Source: JABDCD01 sp964469525
GTDB taxonomy: Bacteria; Pseudomonadota; Alphaproteobacteria; Rickettsiales; SXRF01
Assembly: GCA_964469525.1 (NCBI GenBank)
Contig: CAYXYU010000004.1
Span: 1 to 64,000, forward strand
DNA length: 64,000 nucleotides
Reading direction: 5' to 3'
A program made the position numbers and the translations under genes. Below, piece by piece: positions 26,533-35,074 of this stretch (positions are counted from its first letter, which is position 1; every line of letters begins with the position of its first letter). The notes under the pieces are model-generated. The model made no database searches. It worked only from the letters and a program-made list of their open reading frames with translations, and was not told where the DNA came from.

Positions 26533-27762
26533 TTACAGCTTCACCCGCGCCAGCAGCTGCTGTTTGTTTTCCGCATAGCCGCCCGCTTCCCACTGTTCTT
26601 CGAGCACCTTCAGCATGTCCCCCATTTCCTTGCCCGGCTGCATGCCGATGGCGATGAGGTCGTTGCCGGTGATGGGGAATGTCGGCGGCGTCCAGGACAG
26701 GGCCAGCTTGAGCATGGCGTGATAGGGGTGGTCGGCTTCAATAACGCGCTCCTGCTGCGCCCAATTGACACAGACGATATGAATGAAATCGCTGGCGCCC
26801 AAGCGCCGTATCCAAGCTTTCTGGCGCGGCTCGCGGATGCCTGGATGGATGTGCTGGCGGTGCTCGACGATGGCCTGCAGCGTGCGTGCGTCCCGGTTGG
26901 AGAGCTTCAGCCGGGCACATAAGATATTCAGCGCCTCGGTGAGCGCCAGCCGCGCCGAGAGCAGGAATACCGACAGCTTGACCGCCGCCGGAATCGTCAT
27001 ACCCGCCACCTTCTCGATGGCGATAAAGCGCGGCATCACCGGTGACGGATCGACGATAAAGCCCAGCGCATGCGACGGTACATCCGCCTGCTGCATCAGT
27101 TCGAGCGCTTGCGACGGATCGGGCGCCGCCAGCATCTTCAGCAGCTCATGCTGTAACCGCTCTCCCGAAAGCACGTCGACCTGCGCCGCCTGCGCCGCAC
27201 AGGCGGCCAGTGCCGCCGCATCGGCGGGCGGCTTACCGTACCAAGCATAGAAACGGAAGAAACGCAGAATACGGAGATAGTCCTCAGCAATACGTTGCGC
27301 CGCATCGCCGATAAAGCGCACATGGCCCGCCTTCGCATCCTCAGCACCGGTAAAATAATCGAACAGTTCGCCGTCCGGCGTCAGGTAGAGCGCGTTCATG
27401 GTGAAATCACGCCTTGCAGCATCTTCCTTCCAGTCGTCGGTATAGGCCACATCGGCATGGCGGCCATAGGTAGCGATATCCTTGCGCAAGGTCGTGATTT
27501 CGATGATCCTGCTGTCCACCACCGCCGTCACCGTCCCGTGCTTCAGGCCGGTGGGAACGGCCTGCAGGCCTGCCTTTTCCAAAAGCGCCATCACCGCTTC
27601 CGGATGCCGCGGCGTGGCGGCGTCTATATCTTGCACCGGGCGTGAAAGCAGCGCATCGCGCACGGCACCGCCGACGAAGCGCAGTTCTGTTTTTGCTGCC
27701 GCAAAAGCAGCAGCCAGCCGCCGTATTTCCGGCCAGGAAAGCCAGTCGGGATTCAGGCGCAT
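26533..27762 (-). CDS. cca: CCA tRNA nucleotidyltransferase / poly(A) polymerase family
   Basis: 409 residues from the ATG at 27762. The nucleotidyltransferase core shows FVGGAVRDALL (about 29-39), DIDAAT with catalytic aspartates, HGTVTAV, RRDFTMNALYL, and the RIAEDYLRILRFFRFYAWYG helix. It matches alphaproteobacterial CCA-adding enzymes; poly(A) polymerase is the alternative. The gene is the last of a seven-gene minus-strand operon, with 2 bases after the DUF6111 gene, and abuts phoB tail to tail. Confidence 0.9.
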   Translation of the reverse strand: MRLNPDWLSWPEIRRLAAAFAAAKTELRFVGGAVRDALLSRPVQDIDAATPRHPEAVMALLEKAGLQAVPTGLKHGTVTAVVDSRIIEITTLRKDIATYGRHADVAYTDDWKEDAARRDFTMNALYLTPDGELFDYFTGAEDAKAGHVRFIGDAAQRIAEDYLRILRFFRFYAWYGKPPADAAALAACAAQAAQVDVLSGERLQHELLKMLAAPDPSQALELMQQADVPSHALGFIVDPSPVMPRFIAIEKVAGMTIPAAVKLSVFLLSARLALTEALNILCARLKLSNRDARTLQAIVEHRQHIHPGIREPRQKAWIRRLGASDFIHIVCVNWAQQERVIEADHPYHAMLKLALSWTPPTFPITGNDLIAIGMQPGKEMGDMLKVLEEQWEAGGYAENKQQLLARVKL

Positions 27763-27764
27763 AC

Positions 27765-28043
27765 TCACGGTCGGGGTTCCACCTGTGGCGGAACAATGCG
27801 GCCATCTTCCAGATGCGGCGGGATATACGTGCCGCGCTGCGGCTCGATCGAGGTGCCGAGCATCAGGAAGATGCCGACGCCGATCAGTAAACTGCAAAGC
27901 ACTGCCCAGTACCATGGCCCGTCGCGGAAGCGGAGCACGGGACGGCCTTCGATAGTCGCCCTGCGGCCGACGATGCGCAGCCATACCCAGTAGATGACCA
28001 GCGGAATCAGGACCGGCCAGAAGCGAAACAGAAACAGGCTCAT
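27765..28043 (-). CDS. DUF6111-like small membrane protein
   Basis: 92 residues. Two membrane helices (about 3-24 and 45-65) are separated by a basic loop, and the C-terminus is Pro-rich (IPPHLEDGRIVPPQVEP). Genes of this type sit immediately before cca in many alphaproteobacteria. The function is unknown. The family name is my recollection of the pattern, not a search result. Confidence 0.7.
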   Translation of the reverse strand: MSLFLFRFWPVLIPLVIYWVWLRIVGRRATIEGRPVLRFRDGPWYWAVLCSLLIGVGIFLMLGTSIEPQRGTYIPPHLEDGRIVPPQVEPRP

Positions 28044-28051
28044 CTTTTCTC

Positions 28052-29338
28052 CTATAGCGGCAAGCGGATAGTAACACGTAGACCCGATTGGGGGGAGGTT
28101 TCAAGCGCAATGCTGCCCCCGTGCGCCTGCACGATATCGCGGGCAATGGTAAGCCCAAGCCCCACCCCGCCGGTCTTGACGTTGCGAGACGGATCGAGCC
28201 GGGCAAAGGGCCTGAACACTTCCTCGCGCTGAGCGGGAGGAATGCCAGGGCCTTCGTCATCGACCAGTATCTCGTAGGTGCTGGGATTAACGCGCAGTGT
28301 CACCTGGCAGCGATGCCCGTAGCGTAGCGCGTTGTCAATGACGTTATGCAGCATGCGTCGGAAGGCACTGACCCGGAGTTCGGCCGTGGCGTCCGGACCC
28401 TGCGCCAACTCCACCGGTGCGCCGGTGCGCCGGTAATCTGCCGCTACCTCAACCAGAAGCTGTCGCACGCTGACACTGATGGCCTCCTCCCTGCCCTCGC
28501 CGCGTGCGAAATCGAGATACTCCTGGATCATATGCTCCATCTGCTGCACGTCGTCGGAGAGCTCTCGCGCCGCCTCGCTGTCGCCCAGCATGGCAATCTG
28601 AAGCTTCATGCGCGTCAGCGGCGTACGCAGGTCGTGCGATATGCCAGCCAGCATCTCGGTGCGCGTGCGCAGCTGCCGCCGGATGCGCTCGCGCATGATG
28701 ACGAACGCCTTAGCGGCGGTACGCACCTCGCTGGCTCCATGTGGACGGAAGTCCGGCGTATCGACGCCGCGCCCGAAATTCTCGGCGGCTTTCGCCAGCC
28801 GGCGGATGGGACGAATCTGGTTGCGCAGGAACAGTACGGCGATCAACAGAAATATCGCAGATACGGCGATCATCCAGATGACGAGAAGGATGGTGGTACG
28901 GCTTTCCAGCTGCTTGACAGTGGTCTCCAGCCGCAGGCTGCGCTCCGCGAGCAGTATGCGCACCTCGAGCATGTTGCCGCCGGCGATGCGGCGTACGGTG
29001 AATGGCTTGCCGAGCCTGGCAGCCAGTTGCCGCTGGAATTCCGGGAAGTCACGTGTCGTCAGGATTGGACTGAAGGCTTCCGGAGGATCGAAGAATACGT
29101 CGATGCCGGTCTGCAGGCGGAAGTCGGTCGTTATCCGGGAGTCGCGCCGGGGAGCATCCTCGAGCTGGTGCACGAAGAATACCATCTGCCCGGCCAGCGA
29201 GTTGGACATGCGGCGCGTCACATCGTCCCAGTGGCGGTCGAAGAACAGGTAGGCCATGACTACCTGGATCAGCACTGTCGGCAGCACAAGGATGAGCAGC
29301 GCCCGCCCGAACAGACTCTTGGGAAGTAGCGATTTCAT
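28052..29338 (-). CDS. EnvZ-like sensor histidine kinase
   Basis: 428 residues from the ATG at 29338. Membrane helices near 14-34 and 155-175 flank a periplasmic sensor domain, with a HAMP segment (RNQIRPIRRLAKAAENFGRG) after the second. The phospho-histidine motif is GISHDLRTPLTRMKLQ. ATP-binding boxes are NVIDNALRYG, DEGPGIPP and GGVGLGLTIARDIV. It starts 1 base after the OmpR-like regulator and should be its kinase. The signal is unknown. Confidence 0.88.
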   Translation of the reverse strand: MKSLLPKSLFGRALLILVLPTVLIQVVMAYLFFDRHWDDVTRRMSNSLAGQMVFFVHQLEDAPRRDSRITTDFRLQTGIDVFFDPPEAFSPILTTRDFPEFQRQLAARLGKPFTVRRIAGGNMLEVRILLAERSLRLETTVKQLESRTTILLVIWMIAVSAIFLLIAVLFLRNQIRPIRRLAKAAENFGRGVDTPDFRPHGASEVRTAAKAFVIMRERIRRQLRTRTEMLAGISHDLRTPLTRMKLQIAMLGDSEAARELSDDVQQMEHMIQEYLDFARGEGREEAISVSVRQLLVEVAADYRRTGAPVELAQGPDATAELRVSAFRRMLHNVIDNALRYGHRCQVTLRVNPSTYEILVDDEGPGIPPAQREEVFRPFARLDPSRNVKTGGVGLGLTIARDIVQAHGGSIALETSPQSGLRVTIRLPL

Positions 29339-29339
29339 G

Positions 29340-30020
29340 CTAGCGGGCATAGAGCACATACCCGGCGCTGCGCACCGTCTGCAGATAGACCGGCTTGCCC
29401 TCGCCTTCCTCGATCTTCTTGCGCAGCCGCGTGATCTGCACGTCGACCGCACGCTCGCCGCCGCTGCCCGGCATCAATTTCGAAAGCGCCGCTCGCGATA
29501 CGGGCGTTCCTGCCGATTCGGCCAGTCCACGCAGGATAGCCAGTTCCCCGGAAGTTAGGGCGATATGCTCCGCGTCGCGTTTCAACTGGTTGCTGATCAA
29601 ATCGAAGCGATACGGGCCAAAGGCAATTATTCTGGTCTTTTCCTTTTGTCCGCGCCGCAGGATGGTTTTCAGCCGCAGCACCAGTTCCTTCGGCTCGAAC
29701 GGCTTGACCAGATAATCCTCGGCGCCGTATTCCAGCCCCAAGATGCGGTCCTCCGCTTCCCCCATCGCCGACAGCATCAGCACCGGCAGCCGCGGCTCAG
29801 GCAGCGACTTCAGCAGGTCGAACCCCGATTCGCCCGGCATCATTACATCGAGCACCATCAGGTCGAATGCGAACTGGGAAAGTTTGCGCCGGGCCTCATC
29901 GGCATCGGCTGCGGTCGTCACCATGAAGCGCTGCTCGCTTAGGAATTTCTTCAGCAATGAACGCAGCCGGTCATCGTCATCAACGACAAGAATGTGGGTT
30001 TTCTGCTCGAGCATGCTCAC
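29340..30020 (-). CDS. OmpR-family response regulator
   Basis: 226 residues. The receiver has an acidic cluster DDDD at 14-17, phosphoacceptor Asp58 in MVLDVMMPGESG, and DYLVKPFEPKELVLR. The C-terminal winged helix ends DVQITRLRKKIEEGEGKPVYLQTVRSAGYVLYA. It pairs with the kinase just downstream. It overlaps the smr gene by 4 bases. It is most like OmpR of alphaproteobacteria, but the targets are not shown. Confidence 0.88.
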   Translation of the reverse strand: MSMLEQKTHILVVDDDDRLRSLLKKFLSEQRFMVTTAADADEARRKLSQFAFDLMVLDVMMPGESGFDLLKSLPEPRLPVLMLSAMGEAEDRILGLEYGAEDYLVKPFEPKELVLRLKTILRRGQKEKTRIIAFGPYRFDLISNQLKRDAEHIALTSGELAILRGLAESAGTPVSRAALSKLMPGSGGERAVDVQITRLRKKIEEGEGKPVYLQTVRSAGYVLYAR

Positions 30021-30592
30021 CGCTGGCGCCTCAACAGGACATAGAATGCGCCGCTGCCGCCATGCCGCGGCTGCGCGACGTCGAAGGCCAGCACCAGTCG
30101 CCGCAGCTCCGGTCCGGCCAGCCAGACGGGCAGAAGTTCGCGCAAAATGCCGCGCCCGAGGCCAGTCAGTATATTTTTTCGTGCGCCTTTGCCGGTGATG
30201 ACCAGCAGGCAGCGGCTGCCGTACTCGGCATGGTAGTTGATGAAGTTTTCCAGAGCAACGTAAGCCTCACCGCGGTGAAGGCCATGCAGGTCGAGTTGCC
30301 CATCTATGGGAAGCCTGCCCTTGCGGAAGCGCTCGGCGGTATTACGGTCGATATTGGCATAGGATCCGATAGGCAGCGGGGCTGCATCATAGGTCTTATG
30401 AGATTTCCGATGCGGCAGCACAGAGGGAATGGGAATGAAGGCAGTAGGTTTTCCCTCCTCCGGGGATTCAGGCAATGCCGCATCTGCAGGCCCGACATTC
30501 ATGTCAGGGTGAAGCTTTTTGTCATGGCGGGTGACATACCGCCACAGCTTCTTCTCTTCTTCGCTCAATGGACGTTTCGGTGGTTTCTTCAT
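30017..30592 (-). CDS. Smr (MutS2 C-terminal-like) domain protein
   Basis: 191 residues. A charged N-terminus (KKPPKRPLSEEEKKLW) precedes the Smr domain at about 95-190. The domain shows IDGQLDLHGLHRGEA (LDLHG motif), LLVITGKGARK (TGKG motif) and the closing GGSGAFYVLLRR. Smr domains cleave or bind RNA/DNA, for example collided-ribosome mRNA in other bacteria. It overlaps mltA and the OmpR-like gene by 4 bases each. Confidence 0.88.
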   Translation of the reverse strand: MKKPPKRPLSEEEKKLWRYVTRHDKKLHPDMNVGPADAALPESPEEGKPTAFIPIPSVLPHRKSHKTYDAAPLPIGSYANIDRNTAERFRKGRLPIDGQLDLHGLHRGEAYVALENFINYHAEYGSRCLLVITGKGARKNILTGLGRGILRELLPVWLAGPELRRLVLAFDVAQPRHGGSGAFYVLLRRQR

Positions 30593-31701
30593 TCGGCATG
30601 TAGCTGATGCGCTACCTCCCTCGGCACGAGCAGCGCGTAAGACCCGCGCCCCTTCATATGCCCGGCATAATACTCCGCTTCGTCGCCGCCGCCAAAGAAG
30701 ATATCGCCGCGCACCGGCCCTCTGATAGCTCCACCTGTATCCTGAGCGATCATCAGGCGGTTAAACCGGATGGGCTGCTGCTGCGGCTGGGCCGGCAACT
30801 CGACCTCGAGAAACAGCGGCAGGCCGTAGGGAATATAGCGGCTGTCCACTGCCAGCGAGCGCAGCGGGGTTAGCACCGCGCCTGATGCACCCACCACTCC
30901 CGGCGTATCAAGCCGGCGGAAGAACACATAGGACGGGTTCTTTTCCATCATCGCAAAAGCACGATCAGGGTTTTTATATAGCCACTGCCGCAGGGAAAAA
31001 AGATTCACCTCCTCCCGCGCCATCAGCCCCTCGTCAATCATGATTTTGCCCAGCGACACATAAGGATGATTGTTCTTGCCCGCATAGCCAATCAGCAGTT
31101 TCCTGCCGTCGGTCATATGCAGGCGGCCGCTACCCTGAATCTGCATGAAAAACCGCATGACCGGGTCGTCGACCCAGACCAACTCCAGGCGGAGGCGATC
31201 AAGCGCACCCCCGTTGATTTCGGCGTGGGTATAGTAGGGCTCGCCGTCCTTTATCTCAGAGGGCAGGCGATAAAGGGGGTACTGGAAGTCCCCGCCGCGC
31301 TTATAGGCGCCGAAGAGGAGCGGTTCGTAATAACCGGTGAACAGACCGCGTTTCCGTCCGTTATTGGTGATACGCCATGGGCTGAAGCGGCGCTCGAAAA
31401 ACTGTCGGGCAATGACGGAATCGCTGACAGGAAGCGTTTTCGCTTCAGCGCACAGGGACTCCCACACCGCCTGCGGCACCTGCAGACCGCTGCCCGTTGA
31501 TGTGTTGCGCGGCTTATCAGCCAGCAACGGGCAGCTTTGCAGAAAGGCGGCGAGCGCCTTTGCATGATTGTCCGCCTCCCAGCCCGGCAACTTATCATAA
31601 GTGGTCTCATGGGCCATGAAGCGATCTTCCTGCACGAACAGCGCGCAGGCGCTCGAGCATAGCAGCAGGGCCAGACATGCGATGTGCCTTCCGGCAAGCA
31701 T
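30589..31701 (-). CDS. mltA: Membrane-bound lytic murein transglycosylase A
   Basis: 370 residues with a lipoprotein signal ending at a CSSAC lipobox (Cys19). The MltA domain has RGLFTGYYEPLLFGA, then PLYRLP. The C-terminal 3D domain contains RLMIAQDTGGAIRGPVRGDIFFG with catalytic aspartates. It cuts peptidoglycan glycan strands. Its ATG shares one base with the Tim44-like gene stop, so it is coupled to that gene. Confidence 0.93.
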   Translation of the reverse strand: MLAGRHIACLALLLCSSACALFVQEDRFMAHETTYDKLPGWEADNHAKALAAFLQSCPLLADKPRNTSTGSGLQVPQAVWESLCAEAKTLPVSDSVIARQFFERRFSPWRITNNGRKRGLFTGYYEPLLFGAYKRGGDFQYPLYRLPSEIKDGEPYYTHAEINGGALDRLRLELVWVDDPVMRFFMQIQGSGRLHMTDGRKLLIGYAGKNNHPYVSLGKIMIDEGLMAREEVNLFSLRQWLYKNPDRAFAMMEKNPSYVFFRRLDTPGVVGASGAVLTPLRSLAVDSRYIPYGLPLFLEVELPAQPQQQPIRFNRLMIAQDTGGAIRGPVRGDIFFGGGDEAEYYAGHMKGRGSYALLVPREVAHQLHAE

Positions 31702-32372
31702 CAGGTTTCAACGATCTTCCAGTTGGGATTCTTGGAGGTGACGTCACGCTCGAACACCCAATGATCCTCGACACGATGGATCTCCGAAGGATCGCCCTCG
31801 ACCACCTCTCCCTTGGCGCTTCTGGTCAGGATGACCTGCTCGCTGACGAATTTGACTCCCAGACGGGCGATACTGCGGTTCAGCTCGGCGGAGGTGATGT
31901 CGCCAGCCGTCGCAGAGACCAAGGTCGTTTCAGTCTTCTGCTCCTGTTTTTCCCTCGCCTCGAGCTCGGCCTTGAAGGTTCTGAACAGATCATCAGAAAG
32001 CAGCAGCTTCAGCGTCACCTGATCAGCTTTGGTAAAGGCATCGAACACCATTTCATAAGCCATTTTCGCGCCCTGCAGGAATTCGCTGGCCGAGAATTGT
32101 GGGTCTTTTTCCTTTATGCTGGCAAGTACTTCGGCGATTTTGTGATCCTCCAGCTTTGCCAGATAATCATCAATGATTTCTTCCTTGGGCCTGGCCTTGC
32201 GCGATTTCTCCTCGACGCGCACCACCGGCTCCTTGCCGGTGGGTATAAAGCGGTCGAAGCCTTTCGGGTCGTCCTCGCTGCGGCTGCCCAGCACGCTGCG
32301 CAGGCGCAGCAGGATGAATCCGGCGATCAGAGCCAGGATGATGATATCGGCGTAGGGAACTCCTTCGGACAT
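31701..32372 (-). CDS. Tim44/TimA-domain inner-membrane protein
   Basis: 223 residues. One N-terminal membrane helix (about 8-25) is followed by a charged linker and a Tim44-like domain at about 85-220 (FLQGAKMAYEMVFDAFTKAD, LKLLLSDDLFRTFKAELEARE, VEDHWVFERDV). This is the bacterial relative of the mitochondrial import motor anchor. In alphaproteobacteria the gene usually sits beside secB and mltA, as here. It is the first gene of the minus-strand operon and is divergent from secB. Confidence 0.88.
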   Translation of the reverse strand: MSEGVPYADIIILALIAGFILLRLRSVLGSRSEDDPKGFDRFIPTGKEPVVRVEEKSRKARPKEEIIDDYLAKLEDHKIAEVLASIKEKDPQFSASEFLQGAKMAYEMVFDAFTKADQVTLKLLLSDDLFRTFKAELEAREKQEQKTETTLVSATAGDITSAELNRSIARLGVKFVSEQVILTRSAKGEVVEGDPSEIHRVEDHWVFERDVTSKNPNWKIVET

Positions 32373-32482
32373 GGCTGCCTTATGTTAAATAATCTGATGA
32401 CCGGTGCGGTTTTTTTGTATATGGGTAAGACGTTTCATCCAATCAACCATAAAGAAAATTTTCTTGAAGGAACAGTAATAGA

Positions 32483-32947
32483 ATGACTGCAGGCTCCGAG
32501 CAACCCCAGAACGTTACCCAGAGTTTTCTCGTCAAGGGACAGTACATCAAGGATCTCTCTTTCGAGAACCCGCACGCTCCGCACAGCCTGATGGCTACCA
32601 ACACCAAGCCGGCCATCGATGTCAACGTCGATCTTAAAGCTCAGAAATTGCAGGAAAATATTTATGAGATGACCCTGCATATCTCGGCCCGCGCCACTGC
32701 CGAGGGCAATACGCTGTTCCTGGTCGACCTCGCCTATGCCGGCATCTTCCAGATCAACAACATTCCCTCCGAACGGATCGAGCCGCTGATTCTCATCGAC
32801 TGTCCGTTCGTGCTGTTTCCCTTTGCCCGCCGGGTCATCGCCGATATCACCCGTGATGGCGGATTCCCTCCGCTGATGCTTGATCCGATCGATTTCCACG
32901 CGCTCTATCTGCAGAACCGTGCCCGCGCCGAAGCTGCCGCCACGTAA
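32483..32947 (+). CDS. secB: Protein-export chaperone SecB
   Basis: 154 residues, normal length. Motifs are FLVKGQYIKDLSFENPHAP, NVDLKAQKL, VDLAYAGIFQI and LFPFARRVIADITRDGGFPPLMLDPIDFHALY. It keeps precursor proteins unfolded and hands them to SecA. An AAGGAAC motif lies about 10 bases ahead of the start. It is divergent from the Tim44-like gene. Confidence 0.95.
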   Translation: MTAGSEQPQNVTQSFLVKGQYIKDLSFENPHAPHSLMATNTKPAIDVNVDLKAQKLQENIYEMTLHISARATAEGNTLFLVDLAYAGIFQINNIPSERIEPLILIDCPFVLFPFARRVIADITRDGGFPPLMLDPIDFHALYLQNRARAEAAAT

Positions 32948-32990
32948 ATATTTTAACCATCTTCACCCAGCTGTGGCAATCTGGCATCAC

Positions 32991-33045
32991 TTGCGCAAAT
33001 TTATGCGCAAACCGCCCTTTCATCTCCGCTAATTATGCATAATTA
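32991..33045. promoter_or_regulatory. Two palindromes upstream of the OmpA-family gene
   Basis: TTGCGCA-AATTTA-TGCGCAA (32991-33010) is an inverted repeat. TAATTATGCATAATTA (33030-33045) is a perfect 16-base palindrome. Both lie 138-192 bases before the start codon in AT-rich DNA and suit dimeric repressor or activator sites. The regulators are unknown. Confidence 0.4.
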
Positions 33046-33182
33046 ATTGATTTTTAACGCCACAAACGTAAGGTTTGGGGGTGCAAATATGCATTGCGTT
33101 TAAGGTGCGTTTGAATTATTTTCCCAATTCAGATTGTTACCCTTAGAGAAGCCACACTAACTAAAGAAAAAGGATAATGCTC

Positions 33183-33749
33183 ATGATCAATCTTAAAAAA
33201 GCCTCGCTGCTGGCTGCCGTTGGCGTGATGCTCGTTCCGGCGACCACTTTCGCCGGCCCCTTCCATGATGTCGTGAAGGATGCCCGCGGTAACGTGGTAA
33301 CCAGCACCAATGGAAACTGCGTCTACACCAAGTGGGAATCGCGCATGAACGAATGCGATGGCAGGGTTCCTTTCACCAAGCTGACCCGCGAGCAGCGCAC
33401 CGTATATTTTGACTTCAACAAGTCGACCTTGAGCGCTGCCGAGAAGCGTAAACTGGATGATGTGAGCAAGATCCTGCTGACGTCGAAGGAAGTCGAGAGC
33501 GTTGATATCGTCGGCTATGCCGATGAGATCGGTACGCCCAGCTACAACAAGCGCCTCTCCGCCCGCCGCGCGCAGACGGTGAAGTCCTACCTCGCCGGCA
33601 AGGGCCTGCGTACCCGCAACATCCGCGTCGAGGGTCTGGGCGAGGCTAACTCTGTTACCAACTGTGATCCGAACCTGGATCGGACGTCTCGTATCGCCTG
33701 CCTGGCACCGGATCGCCGCGTTGAAATCGAAGTCAACGTAAAGAAATAA
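33183..33749 (+). CDS. OmpA-family peptidoglycan-binding outer-envelope protein
   Basis: 188 residues from the ATG at 33183, which has AAGGA 8 bases ahead; the ATG at 33177 is too close to that site. Signal peptide 1-24 ends near TFA/GPF. A short Cys-containing segment (NGNCVYTKWESRMNECD) precedes the OmpA-like domain (VYFDFNKSTLSAAEKRKLDD, VDIVGYADEIG, NKRLSARRAQTVKSYL, APDRRVEIEV). The domain binds peptidoglycan. No beta-barrel is present. It stands alone between palindromes and a strong terminator, which suggests high expression. Confidence 0.88.
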   Translation: MINLKKASLLAAVGVMLVPATTFAGPFHDVVKDARGNVVTSTNGNCVYTKWESRMNECDGRVPFTKLTREQRTVYFDFNKSTLSAAEKRKLDDVSKILLTSKEVESVDIVGYADEIGTPSYNKRLSARRAQTVKSYLAGKGLRTRNIRVEGLGEANSVTNCDPNLDRTSRIACLAPDRRVEIEVNVKK

Positions 33750-33771
33750 TCCATTAGTTTATAAGTAAAGA

Positions 33772-33797
33772 AAGGGCTCCTTAGGGAGCCCTTTTTT
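33772..33797 (+). terminator. Rho-independent terminator (probably bidirectional)
   Basis: AAGGGCTCC-TTA-GGAGCCCTT followed by a T-run. On the minus strand the same stem is followed by TTTCTTT. It lies 23 bases after the OmpA-family gene and serves dnaQ from the other side. Confidence 0.9.
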
Positions 33798-33798
33798 G

Positions 33799-34479
33799 TC
33801 AGCCTTCTTCCCAAACCGGCTTTTTCAGCAGCGCCAGCATCTGCGCATGCGCCGCCAGCTCCTCCTCGCTGGGCGAAAACACACGCGGCACGAGAGGCTG
33901 TTTCAAACGGATGGGCCCGGCTGCAGCAGCGGGACTAGCCTGTAACGGATCCAGGGACAGTGTAACCTGCCGACCGCCGAGCAACTCGAGATAAACGTCG
34001 GCCAGCAGCTCGGCATCGAGCAACGCCCCATGCTTGTCACGCGCAGACAAATCGATCGAGAAGCGCTTGCACAACGCGTCCAGACTGGCGGGCGAGCCGG
34101 GAAATTTCTTGCGCGCCATGCCCACCGTATCGATTGCCCGTTCTGCCGGTATTGATGGGAAACCCAATCGCGCTAACTCGGCGTTGACGAACCGCAAATC
34201 GAACCCCGCATTATGAATGACCAGCGGCACATCGGCAATGAACTCGAGGAATTCATCGACCTTCTCAGCAAATACCGGGTGCGTCCCTAGGAATTCGGCC
34301 GACAGCCCGTGCACCCGATATGCCTCCTCGGGCATGTCCCGCTCGGGGTTCAGGTAACAATGGAATACCTGACCGCTGCGCACGCCGCGAATCACCTCTA
34401 CGCAGCCAATCTCAACAATGCGGTGGCCGCTGGCCGGGTCAAGTCCGGTCGTTTCGGTATCGAGCACCACTTCACGCAT
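33799..34479 (-). CDS. dnaQ: DNA polymerase III epsilon subunit (proofreading exonuclease)
   Basis: 226 residues from the ATG at 34479. DEDDh exonuclease motifs are ExoI VVLDTETTGLDP, ExoII NAGFDLRFVN, and ExoIII DKHGALLDAELLADVYLEL. The C-terminal tail would bind the alpha subunit. It removes mispaired bases during replication. Its start overlaps the coaE stop by 8 bases. Confidence 0.95.
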   Translation of the reverse strand: MREVVLDTETTGLDPASGHRIVEIGCVEVIRGVRSGQVFHCYLNPERDMPEEAYRVHGLSAEFLGTHPVFAEKVDEFLEFIADVPLVIHNAGFDLRFVNAELARLGFPSIPAERAIDTVGMARKKFPGSPASLDALCKRFSIDLSARDKHGALLDAELLADVYLELLGGRQVTLSLDPLQASPAAAAGPIRLKQPLVPRVFSPSEEELAAHAQMLALLKKPVWEEG

Positions 34480-35074
34480 GCAAAGTTCCCATGATCGATG
34501 CGACGCGCCGGAAGCTATAGGCTTTCCCAAGTCCGGTAGGAATCACTCCGTCAGCACGGCGGCGCTTTTGGCGATCGGGTAGCTGTGCCTCCGCTATATG
34601 CTTGAATTTTTCCACCGTCATCCCGGGACGGCTCAGCACACGCTGCCGCTGTAGAAACAGCGGTGCACTGGCGACCAGCGTCATGTCACAGCGCTTCTCG
34701 CCCCCCGTTTCGAATAGCAGTGGAATATCAAGCACAATAATCCGGGCTCCCTTACGCTTTTCCCGCGCAATAAAGCGCCCCTCCTCTCTGACCACCATGG
34801 GATGCAGGAGTCTCTCCAGCGTCTTGAGCTTGGCCTTGTCGGAAAAGACGATTTCGCCCAGCACCTGCCGGTCAACCACACCGGATCTGACTGTGCCGGG
34901 AAACAGACGGCTGATCGGGCGCACCGCCGCTCCGCCCGGCTGCAGCAACCGATGGACAATGGCGTCGGCGCTGCATACTTTCGCGCCGAATTGCTTTAGC
35001 TGTCCTGCTACCGTGCTTTTCCCCATGCCGATGGAACCGGTCAGTCCGATAACTATCATGTCCTGCTCAACCAT
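34472..35074 (-). CDS. coaE: Dephospho-CoA kinase
   Basis: 200 residues. P-loop GLTGSIGMGKST is near the N-terminus, with DAIVHRLLQPGG and VVLDIPLLFETGGEKRCD-like sequence later. It adds the 3' phosphate in the last CoA step. I take the ATG at 35074 because it gives the same 8-base overlap with aroE as the other two junctions of this operon; ATG 35059 is the alternative. Confidence 0.94.
   Translation of the reverse strand: MVEQDMIVIGLTGSIGMGKSTVAGQLKQFGAKVCSADAIVHRLLQPGGAAVRPISRLFPGTVRSGVVDRQVLGEIVFSDKAKLKTLERLLHPMVVREEGRFIAREKRKGARIIVLDIPLLFETGGEKRCDMTLVASAPLFLQRQRVLSRPGMTVEKFKHIAEAQLPDRQKRRRADGVIPTGLGKAYSFRRVASIMGTLHA

Noticed and set aside
27763..28260. Upstream extension of the cca frame to 575 residues
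   Set aside because: The extra N-terminus runs through the DUF6111 gene in another frame and has no CCA-enzyme features. The ATG at 27762 gives the normal family start.
29339..29452. Upstream extension of the EnvZ-like kinase
   Set aside because: The added residues are Arg/Ser/Cys-rich and antisense-like, and they overlap the OmpR-like gene. The ATG at 29338 starts a normal kinase N-terminus.
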